Assembly: GCA_036346275.1 (NCBI GenBank)
Contig: CM070711.1
Span: 45,447,435 to 45,511,434 of the forward strand
DNA: 64,000 nucleotides
Reading direction: 5' to 3'
From: Otatea glauca
Lineage: Eukaryota > Streptophyta > Magnoliopsida > Poales > Poaceae
Position 1 is the first letter of the stretch. Each line of letters starts with the position of its first letter. The notes beneath the pieces were generated by a model, which searched no databases, was not told the DNA's origin, and saw only the letters and a list, made by a program, of their open reading frames with translations. A program made the position numbers and the translations under genes. Of the stretch, positions 47,473-58,030 are shown in pieces.

Positions 47473-47485
47473 GAAAGGGAAAGAA
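47473..47485 (+). promoter_or_regulatory. polypurine tract of gypsy F
   Basis: GAAAGGGAAAGAA lies directly before the LTR start TGTAATATCTCG. Confidence 0.65.
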
Positions 47486-47702
47486 TGTAATATCTCGTAA
47501 CAAATTCTAGGTTGAAGAAAAATCCCGTAATGGGTTGGTCGGCTGTCATGTCGCTTTTGGGTCTTGAGGGTTTGTTCTTGGGCTTTCGAGGTTGGTTTTG
47601 GCCAAGTGGGAGGGGGTTTTCTTGCCCAAACCCTAGCCGCCTCCTCTACCCTCCCCACCACATAGCCACTCTCTCCTTCACCCTCCCCAAAGACCGAGAT
47701 GG

Positions 47703-49730
47703 CGATCGAGGGGGTGAATGATCCCAAAATAAAATATGTTCTCTTAGGAGGATCACAAATGCAGTTTTCACCCAAAGAAACCAAGCCAAACCTCTAGATA
47801 ATCAAATGGAAGCGAAGAGTCAATTTTCACGAAAAAATACCGAGGTCTTGCACGGGTACTATAGCTACAAGTGAAACTGTGCAAATGAACAATGCCAAAG
47901 ACGGGATCAAATAGGAGAAATGATGTATCTTTTGATCCGTTGATCCAAACTTACCCAAACTTGGTAGATAAGGTCCTTGGGATGTCAGAATTTATTCCAA
48001 CCTTCAATCACAAGGATTGATGTCAAAGTTCGACCTTTATGCCCCAGAACGAAGAACATACCAAGTTTCAACAAAACCGAAAAACTTCGATTGAGGCTTG
48101 CTCGTGGATTTTGATGATCAAAGTGATCTTGAATGACTTCCCACACATCCCAGCAAGTAAGAGAACACAAAGAAGTTCAAGGAAACGCACTCTATAAAAT
48201 CACACATTCAAGAACGCAAAGAACAACTTCTTGCAAGAAGAACGCATGGATTTCTTATATGATTGAGAACAAGAATTCAGAAGTAGAATCATTCATCAAA
48301 CATCAACCTCAACAAAGATTCGTAAGCATGTAGAAGGAGAGGAGCCAAATCCAAATTGCGTATATGTAAATTACAAGAAAGTAAATGCGGAATTTAACTT
48401 GCGTAATTTAAATGCGTTAAGTAAATGCGTAAAGGAAATGAAACATGAACATAAATGAAGAACATTTCATTTCTGGAAGGGGAGGTTACAAAGCCTCACA
48501 TTCATGTGGGCAAAGCTCAAAGGAGCATCAAAAACCTTCTTAGGGGGAGGCTGCCCCTCCACCCCTATTTATACAACTCTTGGGTCACCTACCACCCTTG
48601 GATGAGCCTCTAAATCCTAGAGAACTCATCAAGGGCTCCCACTCAACCAGTCATGCAAGGGCTAACCCAAAACCCACCACACACATGGGTTTTCTTGCAC
48701 GTTTTTCAAAGCAAGCTACACTTATCCACTACTCTATCTTCCAGAACTGCAACCCAACAGCTCTCCTTGATCCAAGTAGTGATAAGCTAGCTTCTCCACT
48801 GATCTCTTGTCTCTTGGGACTGCACCGACTTCATCTCCGGCCATCTTCCGGCGATCATCCGGCCAATTTGAACCTCCGGCCATCCCATGCCTAGTTCCAC
48901 CTCCCTTCGCCTCACCATGCCCACCAAATGAAGTCCTACATCCACAAAGACAAGAAAACCCTTCTTGGTTCCACCATGAACCCAGCGCATCAATTCTATC
49001 ACAAATTTGGGTTAGTATGCACTCAAAACGGACCAAAACACTTCAACCAAGTGCAAACATCCTGCTTTCAATACAGCAGTAATCTTCTCAATATTTTCTG
49101 ATTTTTTATATTGTTCAGTTGAAAAACTTGTCAACATGAAAAAGTTGTGTTTCAAAATTTTCTACAACTTTCATGTAGAATACATAATTTTCTGAGTACG
49201 GGAAGACCTTCAAAAGGCATATTACGCATGCTGTCAAATTTGGTCCACATACACGTGAAACTCATCTGTTAACCTTCTCGATTTTTTATGATTTTTTCTG
49301 TTGCTCAAATGAAAAACTTGTCAACATGAACAAGTTGCGTTTCAAAATTATCTATAACTTTCATGTAGAACACATAATTTTTTTGAGCATGGGGAGACCT
49401 TCAAAAAGGCATATTACTGCACGCTGTCAAAATTGGTCCGTCATACACGTGAAGCTCACGAGATTTGGTCCGTCAGACACGTGAAGCTCACGAGATTTGG
49501 TCCGACATACACATGAAACTCACGAAATTTGGTCCGTCATACACGTGAAACTCACGAGATTTGGTCCGCCACACACGTGAAGCTCACGCGACATTTGGTC
49601 CACAAAGATGCAACTCATGCAACATTTGGTCCGTCGCACATGCAACTTCCAACTTGAAATCAAATTTAAATCTAAACTCAAATCTAAGCTATCCTAGATC
49701 ACATAAAGTCAAATACTCATCATAAACATG
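47703..49730 (-). mobile_element. nested insertion in the LTR of F, LTR-like, minus orientation
   Basis: GATGG occurs at 47698-47702 and 49731-49735, bracketing foreign sequence that starts CGATCGAGGGGGTGAATG. The GAGGGGGTGAAT phrase is a familiar edge of a large grass repeat. The minus strand has GTATAAATAGGGGTGGAGG near 48565-48582 as a promoter-like box. No protein is encoded. Exact ends are uncertain, since TG...CA ends would instead give 47715-49728 without a matching duplication. Confidence 0.45.
49097..49610. repeat. two layers of tandem repeats
   Basis: A ~175 bp unit (GAAAAACTTGTCAACATGAA through AGACCTTCAAAA and GGCATATTA) is duplicated at about 49122-49260 and 49309-49435. It is followed by five or six copies of a ~36 bp unit containing ATTTGGTCCGTC, ACACGTGAA and CTCACGAG at about 49432-49605. 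Confidence 0.75.
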
Positions 49731-49749
49731 GATGGACCTCCACATGGTC

Positions 49750-51919
49750 CTTCACTCCCTTCTCCCCTTGTAGTACTCGCTTTTCCCTTCCTCCAATCCT
49801 CGTGCCCTTGCCGCCCTTGCCTTCCCCTTGCAGCCATTCTTGCCCCTACCCTTCCAGATCACCGTAGTTGCTGCCCTGGTGGTAGGTGGAGTTTTTGAGG
49901 ACTTTGGAAATGGATTAGATCAGGTGGTGGCGTGGAACGCACGATCCGAGGGGAAACACCAACATTCCTAAGTCATCGACTCTTCGAGAGAAGGTATATA
50001 TTTTGGTTGATTTGTAGCATGGGTACTATATTTGGGGGTGTTGGTGCTGTGTTAGGTGAATACATGGTATTTGTCCCTGGTAGAGATGGTTTAGTAGATC
50101 ATCGAGTGATCTAGGAAGGTGCGAGTTAGGCACTTCTCGATCTTATCTTCAGATCGAAGTTTGGGGCACATTTGGTCAGTTCCAAAGGGTCCAATTCTCA
50201 TGAAAAACATATATTATTGTCTAACATTTTATTAGAGTACAAGAACATAAAATTTGGTGTAATGGTTTAAAAGTTATGGCTGTTGAAGCTTATCGTCCCA
50301 AAATCTGTCGCTGTTGGTAGTAGTGGTAATCGAGTGATTAGGGCTTTTAGTGGCCGAATTAAATTATTTCCACAACTAGAGAAAGCTAGATAATTTTCTA
50401 TAAATTTCAAAAATGTTATGGTTTGCTATATTTGGAGTTGTATAAAAATAGTTACGAATTGTGAGGCCTATCTGTCAAAGAGGATGATAAAACGGTCTTC
50501 GGGCTGAATTGAAAGGTTAGATGAATCAATTTAAAAGTTGGATAACTAGGAAATTGTAGGTAACTTCATGTAGATTTCATAAAGTCTATGATTTCCTATA
50601 TTTTGGCCTAGGAGCTAAAAGATATGGTCTTTTGTCCGCCAGACAGCAAGGGGTTAATATGTTCTATGAGCGAGAAGATTTAACTGGGTTGCGCGTAGCT
50701 GCGATATTGTTATATTTTATGTATGTACTACTATTGTATGTTTTTGTGGTGGTTTGATTATTGTAGGTGGTGTGACTGCAGTGTGGCTTCAACCTCACAC
50801 CACTCTTCTTCGCGTGGTAAAGAGGCAAGTATATCGATAATGGAAAATAGGTGGAAATGAGTTGTAGTTTAATTTGACAAATTGCTATCTTGCTGTTTTC
50901 AGATACACGATTATGGTTGCTCGTTGTTAAATTTAGGTGCAACATCTTTTATTGTATACATGTGAGAATGGCCATTTGATAATTTTTGTTATATGGCAAA
51001 GTATATTGAAATGAAATATTGCATCATTTGCATTCATATCATGATAAGAGTTTTGAGCTGTAGGTGAGAAAGTCATATAAGGTTATATGACTAATCCAAA
51101 GTGCTCTTGTGAAAGACTCCATTAAATAGTTCCATCCAAGGGGATGGATGGGAGTGAGACATATTTGTAGGCCCTCCGGGATGGAAGGGGATGAGAGCGA
51201 TATCGACGGTGTGCACTCAACTATACCGTATAAGCTATAAAAGTGCATTTTGAGCATGAAAGCATGATGCATGAATAAAAAGAGAGTTTAAATGATGATG
51301 GTCAAATCCTTGTATGGATTGTGTAGTATTTATCATACTGTTTGAGTAACTACATGTCTTATTATTCTTGTATGATATACTTTGCTGAGTTTTGGGCTCA
51401 CGCTTGTTTACTTAATGTTTTAGGTACTTTGAGGCCGACATGATGGGAAGGGGAGTAGCACAGACATGACACATATCAATTGCTCCACCTTCATGATAAT
51501 GTTTAGCATTCTGGAAAATTCTTAGTTAATGAATAAATAAACAAACCCATTCTTCGAATACTTTAGTATGTACAACTTGTAAGGATTTATTTTATTTGGT
51601 TAAGTTATGTTTGTGGCTTATTTATATAACTTTGTGCATGTGCTTCATTATTGACTATGGTCATTCCTTGCTATACCTTGCAATTGATATTTGGCCTAAA
51701 TGTTAAAGTTGATTCATGCTGAAATTGTGATATATATTGGTTAAATAGTATTGTGGATGTCATGTTTAATGTCATTCTTTGCTGGGAATATCTTATGGTT
51801 GTTGTATAGTGTCTAGAAAGCAAGTATGATGTTGCTGCAATTTCTATTAGTGATGGTTTAATACTAGTGTCAAGGCTTGATTAAGTGACATTTTAGGCAC
51901 ATGGGTGTCGGGGTGTTAC
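49750..51919 (+). other. body of LTR F right of the nested insertion; no gene
   Basis: A C-rich stretch (49765-49860) gives way to AT-rich LTR sequence. Short frames exist (for example 49932-50114), but none resembles a known protein. Confidence 0.45.
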
Positions 51920-51920
51920 A

Positions 51921-52030
51921 ACAACTTTAGACTATGTAATAGCAGCTCTAAGAGATTAAACTGTCAGGTTAATCTTGGCTTCTATTGACCAGGTCAGGTA
52001 GTTGCTGCCATTCAAACAAGCTTTATAAAT
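51921..52030 (-). pseudogene. N-terminal gag fragment of copia H
   Basis: The minus strand reads NGSNYLTWSIEAKINLTV then LRAAIT, the usual start of copia gag (G-x-NYL-x-W). It stops at 51921, exactly where LTR F begins, and resumes beyond F and CACTA-4 at 44345. Confidence 0.7.
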
Positions 52031-53207
52031 TCTCCCTTTGAGATGTTCAACATATCTTATGTTAAATTCATGCAAAAATAAATATTATTGCTGGTAAAAT
52101 CAATATATTGTATACTCACACTTGAACCAGTAATACTTGGTCTATATCTACTCAGTAGATAATTATTTATAATTTTTCAGAATTTTCCTAGCATTTTTCA
52201 TAATGTTCTTCTAATTACCATGCAATTTTTAGAATTACCAAAATAACAAAAAAAATCAGCATATATAATCATGGATTATGCTAGGAAAATAAATAAAGAT
52301 ATATAAAGCTTCCAATGTGTGCTATGTATAAGGTTCAACAATTTATACAAGCATATATACCTACAAATTCAACTCTAGGATTTCATATAATTTTTTAGAA
52401 TTTGTTAACTATTTTTCGGGATTACTGGAAACTTAAGGGTCTAGAATATAAAATTTCTTTATATTGGTAAATTTATGTAGTTATGCGGAACTTCAGGGTC
52501 TTTTTGGCAAAAAATTACTTCATCTACAATAATACGTGAAAAACTAAAGGTTAAAAAGCAAAAGTAACGTGGCCCAAAATAATTTGGTCTTCGGGCCAAA
52601 TTGCCAATAGACTGTGTAGCCCATTTATGTACATGGGCTGAATCGCTTTTTTTCTTTCTTGGGCCTAAATTTTAACCGGTGGCCCATAGGCTGCATGGCC
52701 CAAAGAGGCTGACAGGGCTAGGATTTATTTAGTGGAGGATTTGAACTCTTGCTTTTTTTAATCCTAGCCTAGTTGTTTCTGCGTCGTCACGTAGTCTTTT
52801 TATTAGAGGATTTCAACTCTTTCTTTTTAACCCTTGCCCGATCGCATGGGGTGCATCGAGCGCGATTCAGTGCCCGATTTTAGCGCCGCTCGAGACGCGG
52901 GAGGCATTCTTTGGGGTGCACGACAAGAATTATTTCGGCACATGCGCCCAAAGTGATGGGCTCTCATATTTCAGAGGCGCCGCACGGTTTGCATGTGGTG
53001 CACACGCAACAACGAGCGCCGTATGGACTAAACCATAAACAGAATCCTATGTACAATAAATCAACCTTGAGCCTTGATCGTCAAGAAAACCATCTTGGGT
53101 CTAGAGAGCTAAAATTAATATACATGATTAATCTAATAGCATAGGATAGAAAAGAGGGAATCCGACAACATACCATTATGCCTTCGAGAGTTGTCGTGTC
53201 GATAACG
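52031..53207 (-). other. 5' leader of copia H
   Basis: Non-coding sequence between the 5' LTR and gag. Directly inside the LTR the minus strand reads CGTTATCGACACGACAAC. This is not an initiator-Met site; it resembles the GTTATCAGCACGA phrase seen after some plant copia LTRs. A GC-rich patch at 52840-53020 has no recognised frame. Confidence 0.5.
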
Positions 53208-53473
53208 TGTTAAATAATAAATTGATTATCATAGATCAATCCCATTGCCAATAAAGAATACCTAAGAACAATGATAATAGATTAATAGCAAAATGATAAT
53301 AGATTAATAGCAAATATAGGAGATATCAACTCTTTTATCTCTTTATTGCTTGTAGATTGATTCTTTTGTACAATAGAGTACTATATTTTTATACCCAAAC
53401 CCTCAACCCAAAACCCTCAACGGTAGTTTCAAAATTAGCCCACCAAAACCAAGAGTCCGATTACTTCTCAACA
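53208..53473 (-). repeat. 5' LTR of copia H
   Basis: The plus strand runs TGTTAAATAATAAATTG to TTCTCAACA. It is about 40 bp longer than the partner at 35293-35516, partly because of a short internal duplication (GATAATAGATTAATAGCAAA). Confidence 0.75.
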
Positions 53474-53761
53474 AGAACAATACTCCCATCAAATTGATTG
53501 AGCTAGAGGCTCGTCGCTCTAGGGCTATTTGCTGTCATAGTGCTCCAAACGATAGATTTGAGATTTCAGCGTATGATAATACTTCATTGTACATAACACT
53601 ATGATGCGTCTTTTATTCATAATTTTCACGCTTTATGTAACTACGTTATATTTATTTATTTATTTTATTTTGGGCTAACCTAAGATGAGTTAAGGTGGAT
53701 CCAACCTCTCATACCAACCTCCAAAGAATGATGTTGTATCACCGCTTTCTCGCTATATTAT
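53474..53761. other. flank of copia H up to the gap; nothing recognised
   Basis: Low-complexity ATTTATTTATTTATTTTATTT near 53650 and otherwise unique sequence. Confidence 0.4.
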
Positions 53762-53861
53762 NNNNNNNNNNNNNNNNNNNNNNNNNNNNNNNNNNNNNNN
53801 NNNNNNNNNNNNNNNNNNNNNNNNNNNNNNNNNNNNNNNNNNNNNNNNNNNNNNNNNNNNN
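53762..53861. other. assembly gap (100 N)
   Basis: Exactly 100 unknown bases, the conventional placeholder for a gap of unknown size. The missing part must include the first ~3.2 kb of the 5' LTR of A'. Confidence 0.99.
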
Positions 53862-54697
53862 GCAAAGTTAGGTTTAAATAATGTGATTATAACATGACTC
53901 TCTGCGGCACACCAAAGCGGTGTGCAAATATCGATTGCTCAAAAGTCGAGTCATGTCTTGTGGGGAAAGTCTGTATACCTCTGCAGAGTGTAAAACTAAT
54001 CGATTAGCGCGTCATGATCATGGACACTTGGTAAAGTCATCACATAGTTAGCAGTTTTGCTTATTTTCATAAAAAGTGGTTTCTACCACGTGTTGGTCAT
54101 TTCCTTTGTGTGTGGAAGGAAATGGTTTTAAATATGATCGGTTTACCCAAACATTCGTGATTTATTGATGCTTACATTCTATCACTTTCAATATTAAATC
54201 GCTTTTATTTAAATTCCATTTTGCAATCTATTATTCGATATTTACATTTCAAACCAGCTTTATGCAAATTAACCTTATTAGCCTTTCATTGAAATGGCCT
54301 GCATGTATTTTAGGATTTGCATAAGTCTTGCAGTACGTAAGTACTCAACTTGCCAACGTTGATGTTTTTAGGTGAAGAAAGCAGTTTTCCCGGCGATTCT
54401 TACGTTGATGCGAGGATACGGGAATTTATCGATGAATTTATCTAAGGATTTTCCCTTGTCAGTTGCCTGTGGAACAATGGGTTAAAAAGGCATACTACAA
54501 GAAGTTGTCTCCACTGCAGTTTTACTTTTGGTATTGTAAAAATAATATGTAATCTTACTTCCGCTGTGTAATAAAGTTTGTGTATGATTGTGATATCAAT
54601 TTGTATTTGTGCGTACTAGCTACTGATCATGGGACTAGTACTGTATGCACATGGTATCCATTTTTGGTATTTATTTATCAAAAATGGGGGCCTTACA
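53862..54697 (+). repeat. 5' LTR of A' (last 836 bp)
   Basis: It corresponds to 15055-15885 of the solo LTR and ends GGGGGCCTTACA. The conserved CTCTGCAGAG block is at about 53980, and the acidic tail is open at 54372-54445. Confidence 0.95.
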
Positions 54698-54700
54698 AGT

Positions 54701-54713
54701 TGGTATCAGAGCC
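54701..54713 (+). promoter_or_regulatory. primer-binding site of A'
   Basis: TGGTATCAGAGCC, complementary to the 3' end of plant initiator tRNA-Met, three bases after the LTR. Confidence 0.9.
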
Positions 54714-54736
54714 ATGCTGACCGTAGGAAACCTTAG

Positions 54737-54969
54737 GTAGTATGAGAGTAATAAAAACCTAAAACTTGATATTAGGATCCAAGGGAACTAAAATTTTGAA
54801 TTAGGACATCTTACATCTATTCTTTATATGCATGAAACTCCTCTTTTGGTTATCGTATACTTGTTAATAACTCTTTCCTATTTTTAAATCTCTGCTAGAA
54901 TCTTTTCTTCCAAAATTACTTTCTTGTCTTACATTTAATCAGAATACTAATTCCTTGTTAAATGTGCAG
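54737..54969 (+). other. intron-like segment in the leader of A'
   Basis: A donor TTAG|GTAGTATG, a pyrimidine/AT-rich body, the branch-like TACTAAT at 54945-54951 and the acceptor TTAAATGTGCAG (AG at 54968-54969) form a 233-bp unit with the spacing of a plant intron. It sits between the primer-binding site and the first open frame. It could let a subgenomic RNA be made, or be coincidence in AT-rich sequence. Confidence 0.4.
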
Positions 54970-55728
54970 ATAAGCGGATACACCCCATGTTATACTTCCA
55001 CTAATAGGAGAATTCGGCATGGCGGGAATTCTTACTCGTTTGCTAGAATTAGCCCATTTTCCGAAAATCCACGATATATAGTATTCCACATTGCGATTAG
55101 TTCTGTCTCTGTGGAATACATAGCTAAGTGGATATCCCTACCGAGATGAAGATAGTGAAGAGTTTTTGTCTTTTGAGGTCTGGATCTTCCCTTATGATGG
55201 CCATGAATGAAGCGCCTATATGGCTATTATCGCTTTCGCCACACCTTACAGAATCGGCGTTGGTATATAGGAGGATTCCTCTCGGCCACCGGTGGGGAGA
55301 ATAATTATATGGATGCCAGCGGGTTACAAAATCCTACTCTATGTAACCTAGTGGAATTCATAAATGCCTCGACCCGATATTGCCGTCGGGCAATAGCGAA
55401 TCTGAGGAGGCGCGTCGCCGTGTAGCATTCTAGAGAATGCCATCGCTCCTGCGTTGCGAGTATTGTTCCTCGCTCGATTCTGGGGCAATTCCCTCGAGGC
55501 ACTGTGTGCTCGACGACGACACAGCATACCACCCAGGTGTCGCCAGGCAAGGATGTCAGTGATAGGGAGTCGCCCTAGATTACCGAGCATCCAAGTAGAC
55601 CCCCATAGTTTTCCTCCGCGGCATCCTCAGATACCGCAGGAGCATCGCTGTCAGGAGATCCCTTATCCTCCTGATGCCGAGAGTTCTAGTCGTAGAGATA
55701 GTAATAGTCGTGAGTTGGTCAGATGATG
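54970..55728 (+). pseudogene. extra ORF remnant upstream of gag
   Basis: Frames between the intron-like segment and gag change from AT-rich to more balanced composition, with codon-like structure. Examples are GYTPCYTSTNR and YGYYRFRHTL, NALVEF-like VEFINASTRYCRRAIANLRR with a heptad look, then a histidine/proline-rich end (IPPRCRQARM, RHPQIPQEHR). It resembles the additional ORF that some grass gypsy elements carry before gag, but I do not recognise the family. Several shifts would be needed for a single protein of about 240 residues, so it is either decayed or hit by sequence errors. Confidence 0.35.
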
Positions 55729-56029
55729 AGTAGTGTTAGAAGAGGTTTTTGGTGTTGCCCTTCTATGTAGTAACGTCAAAAATAAATGTTATGTTTTGTT
55801 GTGAATATTATAAAGTTGAAATAAAGTTTTTGCTTGATATTGTTTTGTGTGCTTTTGGTTCCTACTAAGTAAATATTTAACTTTGGTTAATATTTTTACG
55901 ACGTTGTGATCCGTAATAATAGTAATCAAGTTGTGCTTTTAAAACATTTGGTAACAAGCGAGATTAAAATTAAAGTAGGTCTTAATTCATTAATAATCCT
56001 GTTCGGATGCTCGCAACCCGGTCCTTGGA
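55729..56029 (+). other. AT-rich spacer between extra ORF and gag
   Basis: No frame is recognised. It could be the leader for gag translation. Confidence 0.4.
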
Positions 56030-57085
56030 TGAGATTCGGGAGTGAAACCCGAAACTCACCCTCGGCGAGTGACTTCGCCACTCCATTGACCTAATCCGAT
56101 CCATCCGTCAGCGATTCGAGGATCTTCGTCAGCGTCGTCCAAGCCGTCAAGATTTCGCCTCCTCAAGTCCAAGAAGAAGAAGTTCGAGGGGATTTGCTGG
56201 GCCGCCAACCATGGCCCAAGTGCTTGCAATGATAGAACAGGTCGCCAGACGAATACCTGTTGCTCCAACATTGGTCCAAAATCGACTAACCTTGGTGCCG
56301 CAAGTTCTAGGCGGTGTTGGTGAAGCCTCCCATCAGTCCAAATTGGGAGAATTTTTGAAGACCCGCCTCCAACCTTTTCATCTTCATGGATCCACAGGCC
56401 GATGATTGGTTCTGAGCTATTGGAAGCAAGTTGACCATTGCCCAATGCAATGATCATGAGAAGGTCCTTTATCGTCGTACCAACTCTGGGAGCTGCGATG
56501 CGGTGGGAAAATTTCAAGCGGCAAGGCCCCAAGGTCAAGAAGTTACTTGGGATATTTTCCGAGAAGCTTTCAGGAAGACGCATATTCCTTCGAGCTTGGT
56601 GAATTTAAAAAGACGGGAATTTCTTGACTGCGTCAGGAAATATGTCCGTAATGGAGTATCTTCACCGTTTCAATTACCTTGCTCGTTATCGTCATCAAGT
56701 CGATTGAAGCCGAAGAATTGAGCACTTCCGGGACAATCTGAATAATGAAGTTAAGCATCTTCTCGCCATTCATGACTTCCACGACTTCCAAACACTCGTG
56801 GACAAGGCTATAATCGCCGAGCATAGTTCGCGCGATGTTATGGAAAGTCGAAGAGGAAGTGGATGGCGGAAAGTTGCCGGCCCGAATTTGCCAAGGCGCG
56901 CGTTGGTCGGTAGACCAATGTTCGACCTCCCCGCCTCGTCGGCAGCAGCAGAGGCGTCAAGGTCGAGCACCCGGCCCTAGCGGTCTTCATTGCGTCCCTC
57001 GGCGATAATGAAGGAAGGACTGAGTTGAATCAAGCGGTGGTGTGACTGCTATCATTGCAAAGAGCGGGCATTATGCAAATGCACG
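56030..57085 (+). pseudogene. gag of A', frameshifted
   Basis: Gag forms the particle and binds the element's RNA. Landmarks in order: a Gln/Pro-containing start near 56210 (MAQVLAMIEQVARR), GEFLKTR, a DPQADDW-type motif near 56395 in a shifted frame, KLTIAQCNDHEKVLY, WWENF-like near 56505, REAFRKTHIPSSL, LKRREFLD, then HLLAIHDFHDFQTL and LVDKAIIAEHSSRD. A zinc knuckle (CYHCKERA, its His/Cys half lost to a shift) lies near 57045. Order and spacing are those of chromovirus gag. At least five frame changes interrupt it. Confidence 0.8.
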
Positions 57086-57223
57086 CCCTAAAGAGGTCAA
57101 GCGTCGAGCGCGATCGTCGCGGGAGTTCGAGAGACCCCCGTCGACCTTCGAGCCAGAATTCTCAGGTTGTCAAGCCTGCTGTAGCTCTTAATCGTCAGTG
57201 CGAGTAGCGGTCGCCTTCATCAT

Positions 57224-58030
57224 GTGACCGCTGAAGAAGCAAACGAAGCGCCAGATATGGTACTGGGTATGTTTCCTGTGCACTCGGTATCTACTTTGGT
57301 ATTGTTTGATTTTGGAGCATCGCACTCGTTTATTTCTAAGAAATTTGCTGATCAGAATAACTTAGAAATTGATCTCCTCTCTGCCAAAATGATAATCTAT
57401 TCCCCTGGTTCAGTCATGAATTCAATTAAGTTTTGTCCTAAGGTTAGCATTGAAATTAATGGAGTCATGTTTCATGCTGATCTTATCCTTATAGAAACCT
57501 CAGGGTTAGAAGTAATCCTTGGTATGGATTGGTTGTCTAAGTTTAAAGGATGCATAGACTGTGCCAATCGATCCATTTCCTTGGTTAGCCCTGAAGGAAT
57601 TCCAGTTCATTTCTCTTCCATTCAAAGTTCTTCAAATTCTCAAGCTTCCCTTTGTTCAGCCATAGTAAAAGATCTTAGTCAGATTCCAATTGTCTCCGAG
57701 TTCTCTGATGTTTTTCTAGATGAGTTGCCAGGCCTGCCTCCAGATAGGGATATAGAGTTTGTTATAAACCTTGTTCCTGGAACAGCGCCTATATCCAAGC
57801 GCCCTTATCGAATGCCCCCAGATGAGTTAGTTGAACTAAAGAATCAAATTCAAGAGCAGTTAAGAAAAGGCTTTATTCGACCTAGCTCTTCTTCTTGGGG
57901 TAGTCCAGTTCTTTTTGTGCCTAAAAAGGACGGTGGAATACGCATGTGCGTGGACTATCGTGCATTGAATGATGTCACAATTAAGAATAAATATTCTTTG
58001 CCTCGTATCGATGATCATTCGATCAATTGA
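57224..58030 (+). pseudogene. protease and N-terminal RT of A' (longest intact frame)
   Basis: A 268-residue frame. Residues ~12-110 are the retropepsin-like protease: VLFDFGASHSFIS at ~26-38 holds the active-site box, usually D-S/T-G-A, here DFGA with Phe in place of Ser; ILGMDWL follows at ~96. Residues ~155-268 begin RT: FLDELPGLPPDRDIEF, RPYRMPPDELVELK, QEQLRKGFIRPSSSSWGSPV, LFVPKKDGGIRMCVDYRALN and KYSLPRIDD. It ends in a stop at a site where a one- or two-base change shifts the frame. The start at 57224 is only the first Met; the true polyprotein would continue from gag. Confidence 0.9.

Larger units (their letters stand above)
47486..51920 (+). repeat. 3' LTR of gypsy F, with a nested insertion
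   Basis: It starts TGTAATATCTCG after a polypurine tract and ends GGGGTGTTACA, after which copia gag resumes (51921). Without the inner insertion (about 47703-49730) it is about 2.4 kb. The five bases after its end, ACAAC, have no matching copy on the far left, consistent with loss of the 5' part of F. Confidence 0.75.
35293..53473 (-). mobile_element. Ty1/copia element H, split by nested insertions
   Basis: On the minus strand: 5' LTR 53473-53208, leader, start of gag at about 52030-51921, insertion (51920 to about 44346), a gag fragment at 44345-44271, solo LTR C (44270-39126), the rest of gag, protease, integrase, RT and RNase H down to 35529, polypurine tract, and 3' LTR 35516-35293. The domain order protease-integrase-RT-RNase H is copia-type. 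Gag reads sensibly across both insertion points. The flanking five bases (GTAAC left, AGAAC right) match at only three positions, so the two LTRs may have exchanged or mutated flanks. Confidence 0.7.

Noticed and set aside
35293..53473. Perfect target-site duplication for copia H
   Set aside because: GTAAC and AGAAC share only three of five bases; I do not claim a duplication.
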